NCBI GenBank assembly: GCA_030340625.1
Contig: JAOPHQ010006258.1
Coordinates: 265,001-329,000, forward strand
DNA from: Merluccius polli
Lineage: Eukaryota > Chordata > Actinopteri > Gadiformes > Merlucciidae
DNA: 64,000 nt
Direction of reading: 5' to 3'
The position numbers and the translations under genes are program-made. The notes below the pieces were generated by a model. That model was not told the DNA's origin. It did no database searches and saw only the letters and a list, made by a program, of their open reading frames with translations. Positions 18,297-43,304 of the stretch are shown in pieces; position 1 is the stretch's first letter, and each line of letters begins with the position of its first letter.

Positions 18297-21157
18297 GATC
18301 CAGGGGATGGGAACCTTGTCTAAATTCTGTTTCCTCCTGCTGGACTTTGGCTGCTCAGCAGCGCTGGTCCCGGTGATGAAGTACCAGACACATTCCTGCA
18401 CTTTAATAACCAATGGGCTGACAGCGGAGTGATGATGTCGGGCTGTGGTTTTATTCATCAAGTATAACACCAGATTATTTAGACTGAACACAACCGTGGC
18501 GATGTTAACCTCCACGCACGCACAGTTAATGAGTATTATCCAGGGATATATGTATTCTTTTAATTTTGTACATTTGAATTAGAATATATCAAGGCAGATC
18601 GAGGCATATCTCGCTAAAATAATGAACACTTTTGGTAAATACGAAGCACGGTTAATGTAATATCCTTGAAGAATGGTTAACTTGGAGCAATACCGTGACA
18701 GTGTTGTTTCTTTCAGCAGCTACAACTTTTATATGTTTATTTTCTTTCCAGTAGAGCTCCCTTGCAAAACACTGCAAGAGTCTATTTCTAGTTGTTACAT
18801 GTTGATCTTGGAGGACGGCACGACGGCACTTCCGATATGAAAAACTCAAGCTAGAAAATGACACACTATTAAACGATGTTATTTTCGGAGACAGAGGGAA
18901 CAACAGATGCAACGAGAGATTAAACAAAAAAATGTACGGAGAGAGAAGACAGAGAGATAGAGTGTGGATGAGATGACCACGCAGGGCTTGGGCAGTGGAG
19001 CAGGAACTTGGCTGGTTTAAATCCTGTGACCTGTGACCTCATTTTTCCCACCATCTGACAGGTCATTAAGAGTTGAGCTCAGCATCATCAATCTACCCCT
19101 AACAGATTACCTTCAACCCACATGATGGCCTCCCTCTGTGAATAGTTATTTGAAAATAAAAACTTTATCCATCATAGATACACACACATGATTATCATTG
19201 AACAGATATTTCTTGACATCATGAATAAAATCTTTTGTGAGAAGCAATTCTCGTGCTTGTGTTGCAATCACCAGAGTACTGTTATATTTCTACCGAATGC
19301 ATTTCTAAAACAAACATATTTCTAATAAAAGCAACATTGCAAATAGCACGAACAAACAAAGAAAAAAAATCTTTGTGGAAAATATCTCAGGCAGATACAG
19401 GCAGTACAGGAAGTGAGTAATTCGAAGTGCTGACCTTCTGCCTATCAATAAATCAGTTGTGGTTTCTACAACGTGTGGTTCAACAGAATCCTGAATCTCT
19501 CTACGTATTGCTGCTGTAAGGAAAGAGAACCACAGAGCCTTTGTAAAAAAGTAAAAGTTAGAATGCAATCGTGAATCAAAATAGAAAAAAAAAACGTATG
19601 GACTTTAGGAAGCTTGGAAATCTGTCGCCATCTACCAAAACCAAAACCACATTGTGTAACGTAACCCTCCACAGAAAGTGCTATAACTGTAAAAAATTAT
19701 AGGACGGTAGTTGTAAATTGTTTAGTGTTTTCCAAGTGGACGCCAGCACGAGGAGATAGAAGACACCTGCTGCTCCACATAGCTTTCACTTCCTGGGCTC
19801 TTCTTCTTGGATGGGACTATCTCACTCGTCCTTGAGAGGCCTGCTGCATGGACAGCCAAGACCGTATCCATCTCTCGGCTGATCAGGCAGCCCTTTATGT
19901 CACTGTGCACTTTGTTAAGAATACAAACTGTGTGTCCAAGTATACTCTATACTATATCATTGAAGCCATGTTTGGAACGGACACACACACCATTTGTATC
20001 AAATGCACTGCTTTCAATCCTACATCGAGATACTGGTGTATATTCATAATACAAACCTCATATGGCTTCTGGTCTGCCATATATTTAACACACCTAAAGG
20101 CCCTATTTAAATTTAAATGATGGATTCTATGAAGAAACAAACTCTCTGCCCAACCTGGCATACAGAGGTAGCTATACAGTATATATTTGCTCCGCACTCA
20201 TTTACACCCATTCGATGAGTGCCGTCCCTCCATAATATCTTGGGGTCCCTCGGATGGGTCCCCCAGGTGGGGAGGCCCTCTCTGGGGAAGTCGGGAGTGG
20301 GTTCACTGGTGGTGTTGTGGGGGTGCAGGGCCACAGGGAGGAGTGGAGGCCGTGGCGGGCTGCAAACGGACACGGGTCTCCCTAATGGAATCACAACAAG
20401 AAGGAAGATCCATCCGCGTCGCCACTCCAGCCCTAGGAAAACACGCCGCGGTCGAGCTGTGTGTCCAGGCAGTTAATGGGCCGCACAGAGGATCACTTCC
20501 TCCGCCATTGTAAGCAAATCTCTTGGGCTTTTTGTGTATATATATATATATTTATTTATTTTTACAACCTCTCTGCTAAAGTCTTTGGTTTCCTTAAGCT
20601 GTTCTCTAAATGTTTTCTTCATCATAATCATGAATTATATGAATGATTATATTAATGTGCTAAAAAAAAAATAGCTTCAAAGTACACCTCTCTGTCAATT
20701 GCTCAATATAGTTCAACATGCCAATCGTTTTGAGTTTTGGTTGAATCATACCAATTGGGTATAATTACTTCTCAAATTGGGGTGTAACCTGCATGATAGA
20801 ACCGGGGGTTTCTTCCTCATCCTTAAAAGGATTTTATCACCACAAATATTGTAGTGGTGAAACCTAATCTTGGGGTAAATTACCCTGAAGCTGAGTGTAA
20901 GCAAAACAAGGCCAGAGAGACTGTGGATCATATCTGCAGAGTTCAACCTGCAAGGTTCAAAGTGAAAACAAGACGAACACAACAACGTTGTTAAGGACTT
21001 AGAAGGCCCCCAATCTCTCCAGCATTTTAACGTCGACAAGTGAATGTATTCGCAGAGTAATAGATCTCGGCATGTCGTTCTGGGCCAGTGATTTAGGGTG
21101 CATGTGTGCACGATAGAGTGAGGTGAGGAGAGTGAGAAAGTAAAAGAGAGAGAAAGT
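18297..21157. other. Intergenic unique sequence, no gene seen
   Basis: The longest nearly repeat-free stretch of the intergenic region. A GC-richer island lies at 20215-20515, where open frames run on both strands, but none shows a recognisable domain, a plausible splice pattern or a family signature. An A/T-rich segment with a short (TA)n lies at 20535-20560. Confidence 0.55.
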
Positions 21158-21159
21158 AA

Positions 21160-21206
<47 letters not shown>

Positions 21207-21280
21207 GTGAAACAATCAAAATGTGTTTACTGAACAAAAAAGAGTGTAACCAATCAAACATGGAAATAGTTTTAAAAGGT

Positions 21281-21365
<85 letters not shown>

Positions 21366-21565
21366 ATAGTAGTGACAGGTTTATAGGAACCCTTGGAGTG
21401 CAAAGCAGTTCTCTGTGACACTGACCACTTACAAACCCAACGAGGGAGGGACTTACACCTGACACCTCCGGGTATGTGTGTGTGTGTGTGTTCAATTGTA
21501 TGTGTGTGTGTGTGTGTGTTCAGTTGTATGTGTGTGTGTGTTCAGTTGTGTGTGTGTGTGTGTGT
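21158..21565. repeat. (GA)n blocks and 20-bp (TG)n-TTCAGTTG repeat
   Basis: (GA)n at 21163-21204 and a pure (GA)n block of about 80 bp at 21283-21363. At 21474-21565, four (TG)n stretches are each closed by TTCARTTGTA or a variant, making a loose tandem array of about 20-30 bp units. Confidence 0.9.
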
Positions 21566-23279
21566 GTTCGGTCGTATGTGCGCGTGTGTGCGGGGCCAAG
21601 CTTGGGTTAAGACCCCATGCTTTGGACCCCCTCTCCCATCAATAATGAAAAAGACGTTTTGTGTCACTGAAAAAAAAAAAAGACAAAAGTTTGAAGACAC
21701 CCAGACACACACACTCGCGCAGCCACATTCCTGCCAGATATATAGGCATCAGCGAAACAGCGCGGATCCGTGGGAGGACCGTGTACCTATAAGAAGCTAA
21801 AGCCTTCCCAGGAAATCAGGAACGTATGTGCGCAGCCTCGGTGGTCCCTGCAGACCCCAGCCACTACACACCACCTTACATAAACTATTAGCAAACTATT
21901 AGCTCTCCTCTTCCCCCAGCGTCCTCCTGTTCTCTCCCTTCTTTTTCCTCTTTTCGAGCTAAGTTTACCGCCGATTCACCTCTGTCTCACCTCTCTCCTT
22001 CTCCTCCGTCATTCTCACTTTTCTTCCTGATTGCTCTCAAATCCTTTTTTTTTCCGTCTAGTCTACTGCATGTTGTTCTGCTCGGGGTCCGGCTGGGTTC
22101 CTCTGGGACCCCGTGTGTAACAGCGCAGACGCTTGGTCCATTTTGTTGAGAGGATGATGGGCAGTTGAAAAGGGGAGAGTGAGGTAGAGAGCCGGAGTCC
22201 TGCGGCTTATTTAAAAGCCTGTAAATGATGTGGAGAGCCACCTCTGACCTTTGACAGCGAGAGAAACATCCCAGAGTGTGTGTTTGTATGTAGGGAGGTT
22301 GTGTGTGTGTGTGTGTTGAACACAAGTGAATCACAGCGGAGGATACAGTCACACGGAGACTAGGCACTGCGAGGGAAAGGTAAAGCCCATTATTTATCAG
22401 TGTTGTTGACACACACACATACACACGCACACACACACACACATGCTCACACATATATACACACACACACACTCTCATCAGGACGGGCGGAAAAATACTC
22501 AGTTTGTATTAGGTTGGAATTAAGATATGTACGTCTTCTGAAATACTTTTTCAAAAATAAATTAGTCTTATCTTCTTCTTATCGTTTTAGATGATTAAAG
22601 GTTAAACAATAAATCCAACTATCCTATGTGGAGGAAGCCAATTTCCATACCTTGAACGATTTGGACGATTTCGTAAAGTATCTCAAGACTATGGTCCAAT
22701 CATTGAAGAATAAAATGAATATCAACAGAGTATCCATCATGCATGAAACAAGCAGTGACAACAACACGAGAGGAAACAGTTGGATCCGGTGAGGACACAT
22801 ACAGCGGACTCGTCTCCTCTCTCCACGATAATCGGCTCATTTGAGTGTTTTCATTGTGCCGAGGACACAGCTGCTGTGCCTCACTTTAAGACCCGCAGTG
22901 CCAGGACTGCACTCAGCCTCCGACCTCAGCCCACGTCGGTCCCAGTGCAGATTTACTGTAGATGGCCTTTGAGCGAAAGAGGTATAATGTGACAAACCAT
23001 TGCCCCCTTCACCCCAGGGATACTCAACAATGTTTAGCGCTTTAGGAGCCTATTTGGCTCACTGGACAGTTTGAAACAAAAATGTTTCACTCCCCTCTCG
23101 TGTACAGTGTTTCAATAAATCGGACCAGTAAATCAGGACTGAATTCAAACTTTTTTTTCTTAAAAAAACAAACAAAGGGGGCGCTGAACTCTGAATGGTA
23201 TTGTGGACTGTAATTAGAGACTCTGAGTTCAAATGAACATATAGACATATATCGTTTTTTTCCTTCATATATACAGTTT

Positions 23280-23281
<2 letters not shown>
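21566..23281. other. Intergenic sequence, no gene seen
   Basis: Unique sequence with short AC-rich patches (22405-22472). No open frame has a recognisable signature. Confidence 0.55.
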
Positions 23282-23334
<53 letters not shown>

Positions 23335-23349
23335 GTATATATATATATA
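23282..23349. repeat. (TA)n microsatellite
   Basis: About 68 bp of TA repeats with one CG interruption. Confidence 0.95.
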
Positions 23350-23689
23350 CACATTTGACGAGACACATTGTGAGTGGACCATACACAAAAAGAAAACTCA
23401 AGTGTGAGTCCTCAGGGTCCCCTTGAAGAATTGTAACAAACGTGCGATGCAGTTTGAGCATGCACACACACACACTTAAGTGCACGCAAATACACATGCA
23501 CGCATACACACGCACGTGCATGCATACACAGATACTGCAGGGGGATTCGTTGATGGAATGTGAATGTCAGCGCTCTCTTATTTACTCTCTCTATATAAAA
23601 CAGTGAACAGTAATTAACAGCAGGGATCCTCCCTGGCAAGAAGGTAATTGACTGTTTCAAAGTGCTTCACTTCATAACCCAGGCCAGCC

Positions 23690-23848
<159 letters not shown>

Positions 23849-24883
23849 TGGGCAAAAATACGGAGAGAGCGAGAGAAACAGCGTTGGGAGCAGAGAAACT
23901 GAAAATGTATTTTTTTAAAAAGATTTCCTAAAGCACCGACCATAGCTCTTCTCTGCTCCCTCCCTGTATGGACAAGGGTCAGCGGTGCTCTGGGCCCAGA
24001 CGGACCGAGACACTCTGGTGTTCTTTATGAGCGTATTAACATTCAGCCGTATTCATTATCAGTAAGTGTAGTAAGATGGACCTCATCGAGACCTTGTGCC
24101 ACCATTAAGAGGTAGTTCATGTTGCTACGTGAGCAGAATGACCGTGGACATGTTTGGCTTGGTAGCAGTCACTTCTGGGGAACATATTGTAGTTTTGGTT
24201 TCTGGGTTTATTGATTTGTCTTTAGTCCTCCAGAACAATTTAATGTTCTCATGTATATAGTATAAATTAAACCCAACCCACAGTCAACCTAGAAAATGAA
24301 TTTGTCCTAAAACAGCTTGGCTTGCTGATAATCAACTACTACTACTATCCGGGTTTTTCCTGGCTCAAAATAAGGTGGAGGTGGTACCAAAATGTTATGG
24401 AAAAAACATTTTCACGCACAAATTCTTCCAATTATTGAATGATTCAATTATCACGTTAAAAACATATTTTATTAAAAAAAAGGTGCCCTGTTCAACATTA
24501 AATTAAACACAACATAGAAGCTAATGTGTTCATCACAGTTAACAAAGAGCAAAGTTGTTTAAAATCAAATAAAATATAACAAGCTATTGTTTTCATTACA
24601 GTTCACAGTATAGTTGAATATAAATATAACATACACATCTTCAGCACAACATTTCAGCCTCCTAGTTTTCATTTTATAGAATCTCTCTCTCTCTCTTATA
24701 CCATGGCCACTGAATCATTAAAATATAAGGGTGTTGATTCATATTTTGGGGTAATTCTGTCTCAAAATTACAACTTTTAGCTCGCATTACTTTTTATGTT
24801 CCTGGAAACAAACAGCAAATGACCAGAGAAATAAATGGGTCTGACTAATGCCTAATATCAGTTAACATGAGATTCATAAGGAA

Positions 24884-25566
24884 TGCAGACGTTACCTTAT
24901 TACTCCAGTAAATAGAGACGACCTTAGTAACGACATGGCAACGTTACCTTATTACTCCAGTAAATAGATATGATCTTAGTAACGACATGACAACGTTACC
25001 TTATTACTCCAGTAAATAGAGACGATCTTAGTAACGACATGACAATGTTACCTTATTACTCCAGTAAATAGAGACGATCTTAGTAACTACATGGCAACGT
25101 TACCTTATTACTCCAGTAAATAGAGACAATCTTAGTAACGACATGACAACGTTACCTTATTACTCCAGTAAATAGAGACGATCTTAGTAACGACCTGGTA
25201 ACGTTACGTTATTACTCCGGTAAATAGAGACGATCTTAGTAACGACATGGCAACGTTACCTTATTACTCCAGTAAATAGAGACGACCTTAGTAATGACAT
25301 GGCAACGTTACCTTATTACTCCAGTAAATAGAGAAGATCTTAGTAACGACATGGCAACGTTACCTTATTACTCCAGTAAATAGAGATGATCTTAGTAACG
25401 ACATGGCAACGTTACGTTATTACTCCGGTAAATACAGACGGCCTTAGTAACGACATGGCAACGTTACCTTATTACTCCAGTAAATAGAGATGATCTTAGT
25501 AACGACATGGCAACGTTACGTTATTACTCCGGTAAATACAGACGGCCTTAGTAACGACATGGCAAC
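24884..25566. repeat. 52-bp tandem minisatellite, about 13 copies
   Basis: Thirteen head-to-tail copies of a 52-bp unit starting ACGTTACCTTATTACTCCAG and ending CTTAGTAACGACATGGCA. Copies differ by a few substitutions. A subset shares CTCCGG and CAGACGG variants, which recur as a block near the right end and show segmental amplification. Each unit contains the inverted pair GTAACG and CGTTAC nine bases apart. Confidence 0.95.
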
Positions 25567-25859
25567 TATTATGTACTGAGAGAGCAGTGATTAAACTGAT
25601 TATGATACAGCGCCACCACATCGGCATAATGCCGCAATTGCAGTTACAAATGACAGAAATCCACCACGAGTGCAACGCTTGTTAGAAAATAGTGAGTTTT
25701 GTCGAGAGCTGGAGGCGGCACGAAATTGATGGAGGTGGCTGCCTCGTAATTCTCTATGCAGGAAAAACCCTCTAAGTGGTTTAAGTGGCGAATAGGGTTC
25801 CCTATTACTGTACACCATCAAAGGAAAAGTGATGGCTTTTGTGAATAAGTTATAAGTGA

Positions 25860-26524
25860 ATTGGTTACAGTCCTAATGAGAGAAACACATTGGTTGGTAG
25901 TCATGTTGAGGAGCTGGCAAGGTCTCTGCTGTTCACCAGCTGCCTTGCTCTCTGGAACATATGCTCTCTCCTCTGCTTAACCTCCTCATAGGGCACATAA
26001 AGTTAACGAGAAGTGCAATAGGACATGTGGATTAGGGTTGATCTTTGTTCATTGTAGTTAATTAGAGTTTTGTGCTAATTGCTATTTGTTAATTTCTATG
26101 TTGACCTGTGTTAATTGATTGTATCCTATTTCATGCCCCTGGAGTTGTAACGGCCCTGACGAGCAGCAGTTGAGTTTGCAGCAGTTAAACCTTGGAGATG
26201 GGCAATCCTGATTGGTCATTTGGTTAATTGGTATTAATTAGCTTGTAAACAAATGCAAGCCCTTTTTCAGTTGTTAATCATCACTGGTCCTATCATGTTT
26301 ATCTGTTGCCACTGGACCTTTCACAGTGCCTCCTTGGGAATTAAGGTCCAGTTGTAAATGTCAGTGACTGCTGTTTCTTAAATTTCGGGAACGCTGATCT
26401 TAAAAGAATGCTGAGATTGAATGTTCAGTGTGTAATTAGAACATAGTCGATGAAAATGCAGAGTTTTGTTTAATAGAGTAATTAAAATGACAATAGATGA
26501 ATTACTAAACATTTAACCAGATAA
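25860..26524. promoter_or_regulatory. Candidate non-coding regulatory element rich in TAATTA cores
   Basis: Unique sequence about 0.3 kb beyond the 3' end of ccdc73. It contains many homeodomain-type TAATTA/TTAATT cores: at about 26058, 26078, 26089, 26114, 26223, 26236 and 26274. The sequence is otherwise of ordinary complexity, unlike the repeats around it. This pattern is common in vertebrate developmental enhancers. The call is an inference; no conservation data are available here. Confidence 0.35.
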
Positions 26525-26525
26525 C

Positions 26526-26573
<48 letters not shown>
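26526..26573. repeat. (ATA)n trinucleotide microsatellite
   Basis: About 16 units of AAT/ATA just downstream of the ccdc73 stop codon. Confidence 0.95.
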
Positions 26574-26579
<6 letters not shown>

Positions 26580-26758
26580 ATTCTAAATACAACATTTTAA
26601 ATTAAACATTTGATTGTGTACATGTGCAGCTTCACTAAAGGTTAAAAGTGAACATCTGAACGATAATGATTACTGAACATCTGAAAGATAACAACAGACG
26701 ACTACAACTAGTCATAGAACTACCACAGCGTCTCTAAATGAGTAAGCAATGTCAGATT

Positions 26759-39925
<13,167 letters not shown>

Positions 39926-40681
39926 CGAGGTGTTTACCGGATGACCAAATGTCCTGGTGGGCCTCGCCCCCCCCCCCCTGTTAATCAAGACAGCAAAAAT
40001 AATTATGTCAGAAAAGGTTAATCGAATGGGCTGTTTAATAAGCACTAATGTTACGCTTTCCACCTTCCATGCACATAATTAGTTCCTCACCTGTAATTTC
40101 TACCACAATACTATTTCATCAGAAATAATAGGCTATTACATTAAAACCCTGTAATGTTTCCCAGTCACTGCAATTCCACTTAATGGCTTTGGAATGACCA
40201 TTAGGTTTGGTTCGTCTTAGTTTGATGCCAAAGCCATCTTAAGTTCAAATAAACCTGCCCTTGACACTAATAGGGGTCAGACCAATAACACTCCTTGGAC
40301 ACATTTTTCTGCCCATTGCTTTTCAAATTATACAAGTTATTTGGTTTGACCTGTGGGTGGTGTGCTTGTGTCTCTGTTACTATCCAGGCTGTCCTGTCTT
40401 CACCAAGTGACTGACATTCACCCCTTGCACCTGCTTCAATACACACAGGGAAAAAAACACATTGTGATTGACTGGTAAAGGGGGAGGTCTCCACTAGCCG
40501 ATGATCTCTTAATAGAATGGACCTTATTCTCCCATTTAGCTTGTGTTCACATCCATCACTGAGGGGGGATTCAATGATCCCTGCTAGATTTTGCCACTAT
40601 TGTAAAATGACATTGGGGCCCCAGGCTCAGAGGGGAGGAGGAGACATGTGAATGTGAATGTGTGTTATCAATGTCTTGACA

Positions 40682-40721
<40 letters not shown>

Positions 40722-41330
40722 CTCCTCCGATCCAGTTGAGCAGATATTAACCACTTATTTCGTAACCATTGACATTGTAAATGAGAGCCATTGATTAAAT
40801 ATGGGATATTTTCTATCAAGCAACACCGTGTCTGTTTGCCAGCTAGTTATACGCCTAATAGGTTATAGCTGCTAGCTTGTAGTTATTCAGAGTTATATTA
40901 AACGTGATTTTAAATAGCGTTTACGTTACATTTAAAGTTGGAATTAATACTTAAAAAGACAAACAATACTCACTACTAAAACGAAATGCTACCATCAAGT
41001 TGGGTCACATTTGTTTTCGTTGAACTAGTCCAAAAGTGAACCTAGCCAATTGTGACGGTTTGCTAATTAGCTTGGCAGCTAACGCCTCTTCCTTTCGTCG
41101 CCTATGGCGGCGGTCCTGTTAGCCTATTAGCCTGTTAGCCTATTAGCCTGCCGATACACAGCGGAACATACACGTCTCATCAATAAATAGTACAACTACC
41201 GTAAGCAGAACACATTGGCACAATATTCATATATTCCATTTTCATACTCACTACGGTTTTATATTGACCATCAATAAACAACAGCCGAGCCCTTTGTAGT
41301 CAGACCTTTTATACAGCCTCTGACTCTGGT
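39926..41330. other. Upstream region of ccdc73
   Basis: Unique sequence with a (GT)n block at 40686-40719 and a small 10-bp repeat at 41118-41150 built from TTAGCCTATTAGCCTG. The ccdc73 transcription start must lie in or beyond this interval, but no TATA box or other decisive sign was seen. Confidence 0.5.
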
Positions 41331-41340
41331 CACCCCCATG

Positions 41341-43173
41341 AGTCACCATGGACGTACAATAAGAGGGTCACACCATGGATGTATAATAAGAGGGTCCCAC
41401 CATGGATATATAATAAGAGGGTCCCACCATGGATGTATAATAAGAGGGTCCCACCATGGACGTACAATAAGAGGGTCACACCATGGATATATAATAAGAG
41501 GGTCACACCATGGATGTATAATAAGAGGGTCACACCATGGATATATAATAAGAGGGTCACACCATGGACGTACAATAAGAGGGTCACACCATGGATGTAT
41601 AATAAGAGGGTCCCACCATGGACGTACAATAAGAGGGTCACACCATGGATATATAATAAGAGGGTGACACCATGGACGTACAATAAGAGGGTCCCACCAT
41701 GGATATATAATAAGAGGGTCACACCATGGATGTATAATAAGAGGGTCCCACCATGGATATATAATAAGAGGGTCCCACCATGGATGTATAATAAGAGGGT
41801 CCCACCATGGATGTATAATAAGAGGGTCCCACCATGGATGTATAATAAGAGGGTCCCACCATGGATGTATAATAAGAGGGTCCCACCATGGATGTATAAT
41901 AAGAGGGTCCCACCATGGATGTATAATAAGAGGGTCCCACCATGGACGTACAATAAGAGGGTCCCACCATGGATATATAATAAGAGGGTCCCACCATGGA
42001 TGTATAATAAGAGGGTCCCACCATGGATGTATAATAAGAGGGTCCCACCATGGACGTACAATAAGAGGGTCCCACCATGGATATATAATAAGAGGGTCCC
42101 ACCATGGATGTATAATAAGAGGGTCCCACCATGGATGTACAATAAGAGGGTCACGCCATGGATATATAATAAGAGGGTCCCACCATGGATGTATAATAAG
42201 AGGGTCCCACCATGGATGTATAATAAGAGGGTCCCACCATGGATGTATAATAAGAGGGTCCCACCATGGATGTATAATAAGAGGGTCCCACCATGGATGT
42301 ATAATAAGAGGGTCACACCATGGATGTATAATAAGAGGGTCCCACCATGGATGTACAATAAGAGGGTCACACCATGGATGTAGGCCTATAATAAGAGGGT
42401 CCCACCATGGATGTACAATAAGAGGGTCACACCATGGACGTACAATAAGAGGGTCCCACCATGGATGTACAATAAGAGGGTCACACCATGGATGTATAAT
42501 AAGAGGGTCCCACCATGGATGTATAATAAGAGGGTCCCACCATGGATGTACAATAAGAGGGTCACACCATGGATGTATAATAAGAGGGTCCCACCATCGA
42601 TGTATAATAAGAGGGTCCCACCATGGATGTACAATAAGAGGGTCACACCATGGATGTATAATAAGAGGGTCCCACCATCGATGTATAATAAGAGGGTCCC
42701 ACCATGGATGTACAATAAGAGGGTCCCACCATGGATGTACAATAAGAGGGTCACACCATGGATGTATAATAAGAGGGTCACACCATGGACGTACAATAAG
42801 AGGGTCCCACCATGGATATATAATAAGAGGGTCCCACCATGGATGTATAATAAGAGGGTCACGCCATGGATATATAATAAGAGGGTCACACCATGGATGT
42901 ATAATAAGAGGGTCCCACCATGGATGTATAATAAGAGGGTCACGCCATGGATATATAATAAGAGGGTCACACCATGGATGTATAATAAGAGGGTCACGCC
43001 ATGGATGTATAATAAGAGGGTCCCACCATGGATGTATAATAAGAGGGTCCCACCATGGATGTATAATAAGAGGGTCCCACCATGGATGTATAATAAGAGG
43101 GTCACACCATGGATATATAATAAGAGGGTCCCACCATGGATGTATAATAAGAGGGTCCCACCATGGATGTATG
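41341..43173. repeat. 27-bp minisatellite, about 68 copies, between ccdc73 and depdc7
   Basis: Head-to-tail copies of a 27-bp unit built from CCACCATGGATGTATAATAA plus GAGGGTC. Recurrent variants are GGATATATAA, GGACGTACAA, GGATGTACAA, CATCGATG, and CCC, CAC or CGC before the CATGG. One unit near 42379 has a 6-bp insertion (GGCCTA). Because 27 is a multiple of three, several frames on both strands stay open for hundreds of codons (9-residue periods such as PPWMYNKRV and HPWWDPLII). These frames are products of the repeat and not genes. Copies are very similar, which indicates recent homogenisation and probable length polymorphism. Confidence 0.97.
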
Positions 43174-43205
43174 ATCACGAATACTGGATGGAAACGTTCT
43201 TTGCT

Positions 43206-43266
43206 GATTGGCGCCATCTAGCGGCGTGTCTGTACACCTCCCGCTGATGAATATCATTTATAAAAG
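43206..43266 (+). promoter_or_regulatory. depdc7 core promoter: inverted CCAAT, CTCF-like motif, TATA box
   Basis: An inverted CCAAT box (GATTGG, 43206-43211) overlaps a CTCF-like motif: on the minus strand 43211-43224 reads CCGCTAGATGGCGC, matching 13 of 14 positions of the consensus CCASYAGRKGGCRC. A TATAAAAGG box at 43259-43267 lies 46 bp before the depdc7 ATG, so transcription should start at roughly 43290 and leave a very short leader. All this sits within 100 bp of the end of the 27-bp array. Motif matches are seen; function is inferred. Confidence 0.6.
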
Positions 43267-43304
43267 GTGTGTGTTGCAACTAATTGCCTTTGCGTAAGCG
43301 AAAC

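Noticed and set aside
20113..20513. GC-rich open frames on both strands in the wt1-ccdc73 interval
   Set aside because: No family signature (including eif3m), no consistent splice sites, and both strands are open, as expected of GC-rich DNA.
24884..25566. CRISPR-like regular spacing
   Set aside because: The 52-bp units are contiguous with no unique spacers, and the DNA is vertebrate.
41343..43217. Long open frames on both strands (up to 624 codons) with 9-residue periods
   Set aside because: They lie within the 27-bp tandem array. A period divisible by three keeps several frames open at once; there are no splice sites, no domain and no unique sequence.
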